In this document: one piece after another, positions 1-6,551 of the stretch
Numbering within the stretch: the stretch's first letter is position 1
Layout of the letters: every line of letters starts with the position of its first letter
Assembly: GCA_002085465.1 (NCBI GenBank)
Contig: NBML01000040.1
Span: 1 to 11,560 of the forward strand
DNA: 11,560 bases
From: Desulfobacteraceae bacterium 4572_89
GTDB lineage: Bacteria; Desulfobacterota; Desulfobacteria; Desulfobacterales; Desulfobacteraceae
Reading direction: 5' to 3'
Notes under the pieces: generated by a model
What the model saw: only the letters and a program-made list of their open reading frames with translations
The model's database searches: none
What the model was told of the DNA's origin: nothing
Program-made: the position numbers and the translations under genes

Positions 1-934
1 GAAGAGATTGCAGAATTACAACCCCGGGTCTGGAGTCATCAGAATCAAATTCCATCAAGATTTCATATCCACGTACAGTGATTAATTTCACAGGCAATCC
101 TTCTTCCCGAGGATTTACTATAAAATCCCCGGCAGCATGGTGCCATGGAAAAATCTGCTCTCCTGTATAAATATTATAATAGGAGGTCAGAATATAGGAA
201 ATCTGTTCATAAATAACCAGAGCCTTGTCCAAAGAGAGATAAGAAATATCGCCGCTGGATGCCCAAATGGCGATTTCAAGATTCCCCTGGTTTCTGGTTA
301 TGTGAAATTCCTTAAAGCCTTCAAACCATTCCCCAAGAAAAAACCTGACCTGCCTTTTTCTATGAATTTGGTTTATCTGAATTTGGCTTGCCTGGCTGCT
401 CTCTGACCTGGCCTGATTTTCAAGGGTTACACTCCCCGTCCCAAATACCACGGGTGTGTAAGTGGTTGACACCTGTTTTTCAAGGCGTGACAGCAATTGA
501 TATTCCTTTTGGATCAAAGCAAGTCCCGGCCTGGAAACTGCCCCGTTCAAAACAAAGGAAAAAGACTGACCAGTTTCAGACAGGACTTTAACCCGAATGG
601 GATGGTAAAAGGCACCATGCTTTTCAAGGAAAAGCTCTACACTGTGTATGGGATTTCCTTCTCCTTCAGCAATGCCAGCAAAGGCAGATGCAAGGATATT
701 GCTGCCCCCCCCATATGCAGGTCGTGTAAGAAAATTTTCTGCAGCTTTAAGATACTCACCAATGGTAATTTCAGAGGCCTGAGCAATAGGATTGGTCTGA
801 ACATTTTTTGATAAATGATTTTTAAAAAAATCCAGGGAATTTCCTGACAACGGCCTTTGCCACAAGGGATTGTCAGGAGAAATCTGTCTTTCTTCACCCG
901 AAATAAAAAAAGAGCAATCAGGGCAAAAGGTCAT
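1..934 (-). CDS. Unrecognised protein with CPDC N-terminus, possible degenerate kinase fold (partial, 3' end outside window)
   Basis: I do not recognise this gene. The minus-strand frame is open for 311 codons from the ATG at 934-932 and runs off the left edge without a stop. Its ATG overlaps the TGA of the upstream TPR gene (ATGA), so the two are probably translationally coupled. The protein is soluble-looking and starts MTFCPDC, a CxxC pair (C4, C7) that could bind metal or be redox active. Residues about 110-165 look like a beta-rich lobe followed by a helix (LIQKEYQLLSRLEK). FLGEWFEGFKEFH (199-211) resembles a kinase hinge, and PWHHAAGDFIV (263-273) resembles a weak HxxxGD catalytic loop. 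No clear DFG follows (KLITVRGYE, 283-291). A kinase or pseudokinase relationship is therefore only an inference. An eight-C tract at 705-712 (GGG GGG GGC codons) lies inside the frame. Coding reality is supported by frame length, codon pattern and overlap. Confidence 0.75.
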   Translation of the reverse strand, partial: MTFCPDCSFFISGEERQISPDNPLWQRPLSGNSLDFFKNHLSKNVQTNPIAQASEITIGEYLKAAENFLTRPAYGGGSNILASAFAGIAEGEGNPIHSVELFLEKHGAFYHPIRVKVLSETGQSFSFVLNGAVSRPGLALIQKEYQLLSRLEKQVSTTYTPVVFGTGSVTLENQARSESSQASQIQINQIHRKRQVRFFLGEWFEGFKEFHITRNQGNLEIAIWASSGDISYLSLDKALVIYEQISYILTSYYNIYTGEQIFPWHHAAGDFIVNPREEGLPVKLITVRGYEILMEFDSDDSRPGVVILQSL

Positions 935-1608
935 GCATTTCTATGGGGTGCCAGTTCTTCCAGAAGCTCTTGGGGCACTTCAAATCCAAGGTTTACTGCT
1001 TCATCGCAATGTACAATGGCCTTGTCATATTCTTCAAGTTCAAGGTATGCCACGGCCAGGTTGTTATGGGCAATTGGAAATTTAGGTTCCAGTGCAACGG
1101 CTTCAAGGTTGGCTTTGATCCCTTCCGGAACCAGTCCTTTCATGAAATAAGCGGTTCCCAGGGTGGTGTAGGCCTGGATAAAATTTTTGTTATGAATAAT
1201 GGCCTTTTTCAGGTTTTTTATAGCCTTGTCAACCTTTTCCTCGTCTTCTTTAGGATCTTTACCCTCCACCAGTTGAAGCAGCACAAAGGCCATATTGCCA
1301 TAGCCTTCTGCAAATCCAGCCCGGGCTTTTGTGGCCCGCTGGTTAAACCTGTAACACCCTTCCAGATCTTTTCTCTGCAGGCAGATACCCCCTAAAAGGA
1401 CATAGGCCTCTGCAAGGCTGGGACTGCAGTCAATGGCCTCATGAAGCTCATTTTCTGCTTCAACATATTCCTGTTTTCCCATGAGGGCAACCGCGAGATT
1501 GTAGTGGGTGGTACCGCATTCATCGTTCCTGCTCAACTGATTCCGCAATTTTGCAATTTGCTCATCCGCATTATTTGGCAGGTTTGGCTGAACTTTAAAG
1601 TCTGACAT
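931..1608 (-). CDS. TPR-repeat protein
   Basis: This is a 225-residue cytoplasmic protein built almost wholly of tetratricopeptide repeats, a helical scaffold for protein-protein contacts. Five TPR-like units can be seen: about 34-64 (THYNLAVALMGKQEYVEAE), 65-97 (LAEAYVLLGGICLQRKDLEG), 98-142 (longer, with an acidic insert GKDPKEDEEK), 143-176 (FIQAYTTLGTAYFMKGLVPE) and 177-210 (PIAHNNLAVAYLELEEYDKA). There is no signal peptide or membrane segment and no enzymatic domain. The ATG at 1608-1606 has a strong Shine-Dalgarno (AAGGAG) six bases upstream. The stop overlaps the start of the next gene by four bases, so the partner of this scaffold may well be that neighbour; that is inference. A consensus sigma-70-type promoter lies 40-80 bases upstream. 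Confidence 0.93.
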   Translation of the reverse strand: MSDFKVQPNLPNNADEQIAKLRNQLSRNDECGTTHYNLAVALMGKQEYVEAENELHEAIDCSPSLAEAYVLLGGICLQRKDLEGCYRFNQRATKARAGFAEGYGNMAFVLLQLVEGKDPKEDEEKVDKAIKNLKKAIIHNKNFIQAYTTLGTAYFMKGLVPEGIKANLEAVALEPKFPIAHNNLAVAYLELEEYDKAIVHCDEAVNLGFEVPQELLEELAPHRNA

Positions 1609-1634
1609 ATATAACTCCTTACATTCTTTTGCTA

Positions 1635-1662
1635 TTGTTTTCTCATTAAAATTTTATATAAT
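1635..1662 (+). promoter_or_regulatory. Possible sigma-70-type promoter of the DapA-family gene
   Basis: A perfect -10 TATAAT (1657-1662) lies 16 bases after a poor -35, TTGTTT (1635-1640). Transcription would start near 1669, leaving an untranslated leader of nearly 100 bases. The -10 occupies almost the same bases as the minus-strand -10, so the two promoters could not easily be used at once. Confidence 0.4.
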
Positions 1663-1685
1663 AGTATCCTGAACTTAGGTGTCAA
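1658..1685 (-). promoter_or_regulatory. Sigma-70-type promoter of the TPR gene
   Basis: On the minus strand a perfect -35 TTGACA (1685-1680) is followed after 16 bases by TATTAT (1663-1658). Transcription would start near 1651 and give a leader of about 43 bases. The -10 overlaps that of the opposing promoter. Confidence 0.65.
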
Positions 1686-1765
1686 GGATTTTGATTGGAA
1701 TAATCAATCTCAGGTCCTTACCCCGCCAAAGGGTACCATTTATTTTTTATCAGGAGTAATTATTT

Positions 1766-2800
1766 ATGAAACAAGGATGCTATACAGCATTGATCACCCC
1801 GTTTAATGAGCCCGGAGAACTGGACCGGGATGGCCTTGAACAGCTTATTGATTTTCAGATCAAAAATGGCATAACCGGTATTCTGGCAACCGGAACCACG
1901 GGAGAAAGCCCCACTTTCAAATGGAAAGAGCATGACCATGTCATTGCCCTGACCGCAAAACAGACAAAGGGCAGATGTCTCTGTCTTGCCGGAACCGGCA
2001 GCAACAACACCCAGGAAGCCGTTGTGGGGGCGGGTCATGCCATAAACGAAGGCGTAGATGCCATTCTCATGGTGGACCCCTATTACAATGGTCCAAGCTC
2101 TTTTGAAATTCGAAAAGAATACTACGAGGTGGTGGCAAATGAATATTCAGATATAGATATCATCCCCTATATCATTCCGGGAAGGACAGGGGCACAGATG
2201 CTTCCCCAGGATCTTGCAATTCTGTCACAAAACTGCCCCAATATCACTTCAGTAAAAGAGGCCACCGGCAATCTTGACAACATGAAACTGACCCGGAAAT
2301 TCTGCGGAGACGATTTTAATATCCTTTCAGGGGACGATGCATTGATCTTTGATATCATGACGAATCCTGATATCAAAGCCTGTGGCTCTATTTCAGTGAT
2401 GACCAATATTGTACCAAAATTCATGACCCAAATGGTCACTTTGATCAACCAGGGCGACAGAGCCGGAGCCATGGAGATCCAAACCGCCTTAAAGCCCCTG
2501 CTGGACCTGGTGGTGGTGACCACCCGGGAAGAAACAAAATTCGGTCCTGTGGACTGCAGGGCAAGGAACCCATTGCCCTTGAAAACCATGATGCAGCTTT
2601 TGGGAATGCCCTCTGGTCCCTGTCGAAAACCCCTGGGGAAAATGACCTGGAAGGGTCTCAGCATGGTAGTAAACACAATGAAAAAGGTTCAGGCGGACAC
2701 CCCGAAAATTTTTAAGCCCATTGCCGATTTCTTTGGTGTGGACATTGAAGACAGGCTCAACAATCCTGAATACCAGAAAGGCCTCTGGTACGATTATTAA
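1766..2800 (+). CDS. dapA: Dihydrodipicolinate synthase (DapA) family lyase/aldolase with C-terminal extension
   Basis: Members of this class I aldolase family form a Schiff base with pyruvate. The type enzyme condenses pyruvate with aspartate semialdehyde in lysine and diaminopimelate synthesis. Expected active-site residues are present: GTTGE at 43-47 (T44/T45), Tyr-Tyr at 106-107, Tyr135 and Arg140 in PYIIPGRTG, and the Schiff-base Lys164 in TSVKEATG. Keeping the Arg that binds the semialdehyde carboxylate favours true DapA over sialate or other aldolases, but substrate choice in this family cannot be settled by motifs. At 344 residues it is about 50 longer than the usual 290. The surplus is mostly a tail of about 36 residues after the normal end (IFKPIADFFGVDIEDRLNN). 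No dapB or other lysine gene is adjacent. The ATG has CAGGAG nine bases upstream. A palindromic terminator follows directly. Confidence 0.85.
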   Translation: MKQGCYTALITPFNEPGELDRDGLEQLIDFQIKNGITGILATGTTGESPTFKWKEHDHVIALTAKQTKGRCLCLAGTGSNNTQEAVVGAGHAINEGVDAILMVDPYYNGPSSFEIRKEYYEVVANEYSDIDIIPYIIPGRTGAQMLPQDLAILSQNCPNITSVKEATGNLDNMKLTRKFCGDDFNILSGDDALIFDIMTNPDIKACGSISVMTNIVPKFMTQMVTLINQGDRAGAMEIQTALKPLLDLVVVTTREETKFGPVDCRARNPLPLKTMMQLLGMPSGPCRKPLGKMTWKGLSMVVNTMKKVQADTPKIFKPIADFFGVDIEDRLNNPEYQKGLWYDY

Positions 2801-2810
2801 AACAAGCCCA

Positions 2811-2852
2811 AACATCAAAAGGTCATGGAAACTTCCATGACCTTTTGATGTT
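2811..2852. terminator. Bidirectional intrinsic terminator
   Basis: A 20-base arm (2811-2830) is repeated perfectly inverted at 2833-2852 with only two bases between. The core stem GGTCATGGAA/TTCCATGACC is flanked by AAAA on the left and TTTT on the right, so it reads as a terminator hairpin with a short U tract on both strands. It sits between two convergent genes, and its last base falls in the stop codon of the minus-strand gene. Confidence 0.85.
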
Positions 2853-3643
2853 CAGCTACCCTTCTTAACCTTGAACTTTTCCTGCCCTGTCTGAAACAAA
2901 CTCGCCTTAAGCCATTCAAATCCAAACTCAAGCAACTTCACATCATCGGCCCTGATTTCTTCGATTTTGTCTGAAGCAATCTCATACCGATCTAAAAATG
3001 AACTATTGAACACAAAATCCTTGAATTTATCAATATCATAACAGATCATAAAAAACATTTTTTTGCTTTCCTCGGAAAGTTTCATACTTTGGGGCAATGA
3101 TTTTTTCCGAACCATGAGATCCAGCCATCCGTCATTGACCTTATCCCTGAGATCAACACCCTGGTCTTCCCGCCATTCCTCCACAGTCCATTCCTTGTCT
3201 TCTTCAAATCCCAGACAATGGGCTTCCTTGACTGTGAAAAAGAATTCATCCTTTTCACCCTTTTCACCGGAATAGCTCAGGGAACCAACCCCCAAAGGGT
3301 AATAACGGCAGGTGGTGGGACGATCTTCGTAGATAACGCAGCCATCCTTATCCTCAACAAAAGGACAGGATTTTCTTTCATCATCCAGGAGTTTCAGGGT
3401 TACCACTGGCATATCCGCCTTTTCAAGGATCTGGGGCCGGGTAAAAACAGCCAGAAACTCTTGGGAACTCATATCCAGTTTTTTGCGCATGGTCAGGATA
3501 TCATAGGGTGTCAGCATGATATCGATTCCCCGGCAGCAATCTGTAAAACATTTTATACCCTTATGGCACTTGAACTGAAACCGGCTTTTCAGACTCAATT
3601 GTTCAGGCGGTATTTCAGATGTTTCCTTTATCTCTTTATTCAT
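2852..3643 (-). CDS. YkgJ-family cysteine-cluster protein (UPF0153, possible Fe-S or zinc protein)
   Basis: This 263-residue cytoplasmic protein has the YkgJ/CxxxCxxCC-type cysteine cluster. The N-terminal part reads FQFKCHKGIKCFTDCC (C26, C32, C36, C37), then TPYDILTMRKKL. Further cysteines are at C93 (SCPF), C102 (GCVIYEDRP) and C112 (TTCRYYPLG), with C143 (HCLGF). The spaced cysteines are thought to bind metal, probably a zinc ion or an Fe-S cluster; the family has no settled function. The C-terminal third (about 150-263) is acidic and helical with no recognised domain. The ATG at 3643-3641 has AGGA upstream. It appears to be a single-gene unit with its own promoter and shares the palindromic terminator with the convergent DapA-family gene. 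Confidence 0.88.
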   Translation of the reverse strand: MNKEIKETSEIPPEQLSLKSRFQFKCHKGIKCFTDCCRGIDIMLTPYDILTMRKKLDMSSQEFLAVFTRPQILEKADMPVVTLKLLDDERKSCPFVEDKDGCVIYEDRPTTCRYYPLGVGSLSYSGEKGEKDEFFFTVKEAHCLGFEEDKEWTVEEWREDQGVDLRDKVNDGWLDLMVRKKSLPQSMKLSEESKKMFFMICYDIDKFKDFVFNSSFLDRYEIASDKIEEIRADDVKLLEFGFEWLKASLFQTGQEKFKVKKGS

Positions 3644-3689
3644 TTGTATTTTCCTATTAATTTTAACACAGGTAGTTTAAAGATGTGGA

Positions 3690-3718
3690 TCTATACAGAA
3701 ATAATATAATAATGTCAA
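3690..3718 (-). promoter_or_regulatory. Sigma-70-type promoter of the YkgJ-family gene
   Basis: Minus strand: perfect -35 TTGACA (3718-3713), 17-base A/T-rich spacer, then TATAGA (3695-3690). The start would be near 3683, about 40 bases ahead of the ATG. The promoter lies in the spacer after yvcK, so this gene need not depend on read-through. Confidence 0.6.
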
Positions 3719-3756
3719 CAGGATACAGCCTTAGCAACAGGCAACCCACAAGGCTC

Positions 3757-4737
3757 TTACTCCTGACATATTATTTCGCGAATAATTTGGGCAATTTTTT
3801 CTGGATCATGCCTGACAATTATTTCATTGGTATCCAGAAAATCCCTTAAATGCAATGCACGCTTTTCCCAGAATGGATCCTCCTGATCCATGTGAACAAA
3901 ATCCGACTTTTGTTTGGAATAGATATCCAATACACTTTGTCTTGGTTTTGTGCTGTTTCCGATAAGGCCGTCAACCTGCCGGCCCAAACGTTCTTCAAGG
4001 TTATTGATAAAATCAATTCCTGAAAAATTATGGGTCTCCCCAAATTTTGTCATAATATTAATGATAAAATAAATTTTTGCTTTGGTTGTTTTAAGGGCTT
4101 CTTTAACTCCTGGAACAATAAGATTGGGAAGAATGCTGGTAAACAAGTCACCAGGCCCGATAAAAATATAATCAGCATCTTGAATTGCATCCAGAACAGG
4201 TGGATATACCGATATTTCCGCATGATGGTGGGGAACAAGAAACACCTCTTTGATCTGTTCACGCTGGGTTCCCCTGGGCAGATCAATTGCCTCTTCTCCA
4301 AATATTCTTTTTCCGTCAGTCAACTCGGCAACCAGAGTTGCCCGGTTAATGGTTACCGGAAGTATAGTGCCATCTACATTGAGTATTTCAGCAAGGGCGG
4401 CAACACCTGCCGGGAAATTACCAGTATATCTTGAAAGCATTGTTAATAACATATTGCCTGCACTATGCCCGGCCAGGCGACGATCCTTTTCAAAGCGCTT
4501 CAGAAGTATAGACCGACAGGCACTCTGATAAGGGGAAAGAGCTAAAATACATTTCAAGACATCCCCGGGCGGCAGGATACCAAGCTCATCTCTTAATCGA
4601 CCGGTACTGCCTCCTGAGTCCACCATTGAAACGATTGCTGTTATCTGTATATCCTCAAGCTCCCTTAATCCTGACAACAAAACAAACTGCCCGCTTCCTC
4701 CACCCATTGTCACGATTTTTTTTTCTCTGGTTTCCAT
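3757..4737 (-). CDS. yvcK: YvcK/CofD-like (UPF0052) sugar-nucleotide-binding protein, gluconeogenesis factor
   Basis: This is a 326-residue protein of the YvcK family, a branch of the CofD fold. In Bacillus and Listeria, YvcK binds UDP-sugars and links carbon state to cell-wall synthesis; it is not a true CofD lactyl transferase. Family motifs are all present: MGGGSGQ (11-17, nucleotide-binding loop), SMVDSGGSTGRLRDELG (37-53) with LPPGD (55-59), HSAGN (91-95), GPGDLFTSILPNL (194-206) and NIMTKFGET (227-235). Length is close to the 317 residues of the Bacillus protein. There is no membrane segment. The ATG is set by a strong AAAGGAG a few bases upstream. It lies divergent from galU across a 250-base spacer holding a promoter for each. 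The link between a UDP-sugar binder and the UDP-glucose maker is suggestive but inferred. Confidence 0.93.
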   Translation of the reverse strand: METREKKIVTMGGGSGQFVLLSGLRELEDIQITAIVSMVDSGGSTGRLRDELGILPPGDVLKCILALSPYQSACRSILLKRFEKDRRLAGHSAGNMLLTMLSRYTGNFPAGVAALAEILNVDGTILPVTINRATLVAELTDGKRIFGEEAIDLPRGTQREQIKEVFLVPHHHAEISVYPPVLDAIQDADYIFIGPGDLFTSILPNLIVPGVKEALKTTKAKIYFIINIMTKFGETHNFSGIDFINNLEERLGRQVDGLIGNSTKPRQSVLDIYSKQKSDFVHMDQEDPFWEKRALHLRDFLDTNEIIVRHDPEKIAQIIREIICQE

Positions 4738-4783
4738 GGATCTCCTTTTTTAAATAGAATTCAGACTCTCCAACTCTCAAAAG

Positions 4784-4812
4784 CCTATATCAAACAAAAA
4801 AGTGAATGTAAA
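4784..4812 (-). promoter_or_regulatory. Possible promoter of yvcK
   Basis: Minus strand: TTTACA (4812-4807), 17-base spacer, TATAGG (4789-4784). The -35 is 5/6 and the -10 is 4/6. The start would be near 4777, about 40 bases ahead of the yvcK ATG. Confidence 0.4.
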
Positions 4813-4868
4813 AAATTTTATTGTAAAAACTTTAAGTCTTATGGAGTTCAAAAACAAATAAAATACAT

Positions 4869-4897
4869 TTGACATCTGAATCTCTTTTACATAAAAA
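4869..4897 (+). promoter_or_regulatory. Promoter of galU
   Basis: A perfect -35 TTGACA (4869-4874) is followed after 17 bases by TAAAAA (4892-4897), a 4/6 -10. Transcription would start at about 4904, which leaves an 84-base leader ahead of the ATG at 4988 and argues against an upstream start at 4901. Confidence 0.55.
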
Positions 4898-4976
4898 CAG
4901 GTGAAGTATTATTTCTCTTATCCTGCTGAAAATTTATGCCCAGGCAGTTTTTCATTTTCAGACAGAAAAAAAATCC

Positions 4977-4982
4977 AAGGAG
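4977..4982 (+). promoter_or_regulatory. Ribosome binding site that fixes the galU start
   Basis: AAGGAG five bases ahead of the ATG at 4988. No comparable site precedes the upstream in-frame ATG at 4901. Confidence 0.75.
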
Positions 4983-4987
4983 TTGTT

Positions 4988-5860
4988 ATGAAAATTAAGA
5001 AGGCGGTTTTCCCGGTAGCAGGACTAGGCACCCGGTTTATTCCCGCCACCAAAGCCATGGCAAAGGAAATGCTACCAGTTGTTGACAAGCCCATTATTCA
5101 ATATGCCGTGGAAGAAGCATTTGCTGCCGGCATCGAACATATCATCTTTGTGACGGGCAGGGGCAAAAAAGCCCTGGAAGACCATTTTGACCGCTCTTTT
5201 GAGCTTGAATTATCCCTTAAAAACAAGGGTAAGGAGGATATGCTCAAACAGATCCAGGAACTGGTGCCCAAAACCGGTACCATTATCTATACCCGCCAGA
5301 ATGAACCACTGGGACTGGGTCATGCCATCTGGTGCGCCAGGGATATTGTGGGAGATGAGCCTTTTGCCGTTCTTCTTGCAGATGACCTGATTCAGACCAG
5401 CAAACCAGTGCTGTCTGAGATGGTAAAAAAATTTGACAGGTTCAGGGCTTCCATTGCAGCGGTCATGGAGGTGGAAAAGGACCAGACTGACAAGTATGGA
5501 ATTCTGGATGCCTCAAAATTGGAAAACGATATCGTACGAATTAATGACATGGTTGAAAAACCAGCCCCGGAAGATGCCCCTTCCAATCTGGCCATCATAG
5601 GCCGGTATATCCTCACACCCAACATTTTTAAACTGCTGGGGAAAAAAGAAAAAGGCGCTGGCGGAGAGATCCAGCTGACAGATGCCATGAAAGCCCTTCT
5701 TAAGGAACAACCCATTTTTGGTTATAAATTTGAAGGGAACCGGTTTGATTGCGGAGACAAGGTAGGGTTCCAGATGGCCAACCTGGCCTTTGCACTGGAA
5801 CGACCCGACATGAGAGATAAGCTGATACACTTTATCAAAGAGATTCAAAAAGAATTTTAA
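4988..5860 (+). CDS. galU: UTP-glucose-1-phosphate uridylyltransferase
   Basis: GalU makes UDP-glucose from UTP and glucose-1-phosphate in the cytoplasm, feeding LPS, exopolysaccharide and UDP-sugar synthesis. From the chosen start it is 290 residues, normal for bacterial GalU. The nucleotide-binding signature GLGTRFIPATKAMAKEMLP (12-30) is intact, with K35-P (VVDKP), QNEPLGLGHA (104-113), LADD (130-133, metal site), VEKP (189-192), GEIQLTDAM (226-234) and FDCGDK (253-258). The frame is open upstream to an ATG at 4901, but that leader (MKYYFSYPAENL...) does not belong to the family. The ATG at 4988 has AAGGAG (4977-4982) at ideal spacing and follows the predicted transcription start. The TAA overlaps the TAA of the convergent transglycosylase gene, with no room for a terminator between them. 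Confidence 0.96.
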   Translation: MKIKKAVFPVAGLGTRFIPATKAMAKEMLPVVDKPIIQYAVEEAFAAGIEHIIFVTGRGKKALEDHFDRSFELELSLKNKGKEDMLKQIQELVPKTGTIIYTRQNEPLGLGHAIWCARDIVGDEPFAVLLADDLIQTSKPVLSEMVKKFDRFRASIAAVMEVEKDQTDKYGILDASKLENDIVRINDMVEKPAPEDAPSNLAIIGRYILTPNIFKLLGKKEKGAGGEIQLTDAMKALLKEQPIFGYKFEGNRFDCGDKVGFQMANLAFALERPDMRDKLIHFIKEIQKEF

Positions 5861-6489
5861 ATATTCTTGTACTTGCTGTAAAGGGTCATCACTTTTTGGA
5901 CATAATTCCGGGTTTCCCTGTAGGGAGGAATCTGTCTATATTTGTCCACTGCTTCTGGTCCTGCATTGTATGCTGCCAGGGCCAGGGGCAGTTTATTTTC
6001 ATATCGTTTCAAAAGCTGTTTCAAATACCTTGTGCCTCCCATAATATTCTGGGACGGATCAAAGGGGTCTGATACAGCCAGGGCCTTATAATTTTCCGGC
6101 ATGATCTGCATAAGGCCTTTGGCTCCTTTTTTCGAAACAGCCTGGGAATTAAAACCAGATTCAGCCTGAATCACTGCCTTGATCAGAGAAAACTCAATCC
6201 CGTATTTTTCCTGGGCTTTTTGAATAATGGCATCATAATCCCGGGAAAGGGGCCGGGACGTTATCTTTACTGGAGCCTCCCTGATATACAATACAAAATC
6301 CGATGAGGTGGGGGCATTGGTGTAATGAACGACACCTTTGCCGTCAATATATTTATAAATATCGGCCAGGGTATGCTTTGGAGAAATAAAGGCCAGACAA
6401 AAAACCAAAATGCAGATCAAATCAGTGATCCATCTTAGTATAGGCTTTATATCAGGCCAAATCCCGACTATTTTATTTTCTCTTTTCAA
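5857..6489 (-). CDS. Secreted lytic murein transglycosylase (SLT domain) with DUF4124-like N-terminus
   Basis: This 210-residue exported enzyme should cleave peptidoglycan glycan strands to anhydro-muropeptides in the periplasm. A basic N-terminus and hydrophobic stretch (about 21-36, ITDLICILVFCLAFIS) form a signal peptide or anchor, with likely cleavage after HTLA (about 42). Residues 43-65 (DIYKYIDGKGVVHYTNAP) match the small DUF4124 module. The SLT domain follows: catalytic Glu110 in QAESGFN, then KKGAKGLMQIMP (120-131), NIMGGTRYL (148-156), LAAYNAGPEAV (171-181) and the family's IPPYRETRNYV (187-197). The start is TTG with only a weak Shine-Dalgarno; no ATG is in frame upstream before a stop. 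It lies 62 bases after the EndoQ-UvrD gene on the same strand, so it may be co-transcribed. The last bases overlap the galU stop. Confidence 0.9.
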   Translation of the reverse strand: MKRENKIVGIWPDIKPILRWITDLICILVFCLAFISPKHTLADIYKYIDGKGVVHYTNAPTSSDFVLYIREAPVKITSRPLSRDYDAIIQKAQEKYGIEFSLIKAVIQAESGFNSQAVSKKGAKGLMQIMPENYKALAVSDPFDPSQNIMGGTRYLKQLLKRYENKLPLALAAYNAGPEAVDKYRQIPPYRETRNYVQKVMTLYSKYKNI

Positions 6490-6551
6490 TATTTTCTCTG
6501 TTTTCTTTTCACTATCCTTTTTTTCCTGCCGGTTTTCCTAGAACCTGAAAT

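Noticed and set aside
637..897. Minus-strand 86-residue frame beginning MKKDRFLL
   Set aside because: It lies in another frame inside the long partial gene at 1-934, which has better codon pattern and overlaps its neighbour by ATGA.
943..1395. Plus-strand 150-residue frame opposite the TPR gene
   Set aside because: It is the antisense shadow of clear TPR repeats and shows no domain of its own.
2167..2676. Minus-strand 169-residue frame opposite the DapA-family gene
   Set aside because: It is antisense to catalytic-motif coding sequence and has no recognisable features.
3727..3755. Inverted repeat AGCCTT/AAGGCT just after yvcK as a terminator
   Set aside because: Six-base stem, 17-base loop and no T tract on the yvcK strand; too weak to call.
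4901..4987. A longer galU with 29 extra N-terminal residues from the ATG at 4901
   Set aside because: The extra residues are foreign to the family, that ATG has no Shine-Dalgarno, and the predicted transcript starts at about 4904. The ATG at 4988 has AAGGAG.
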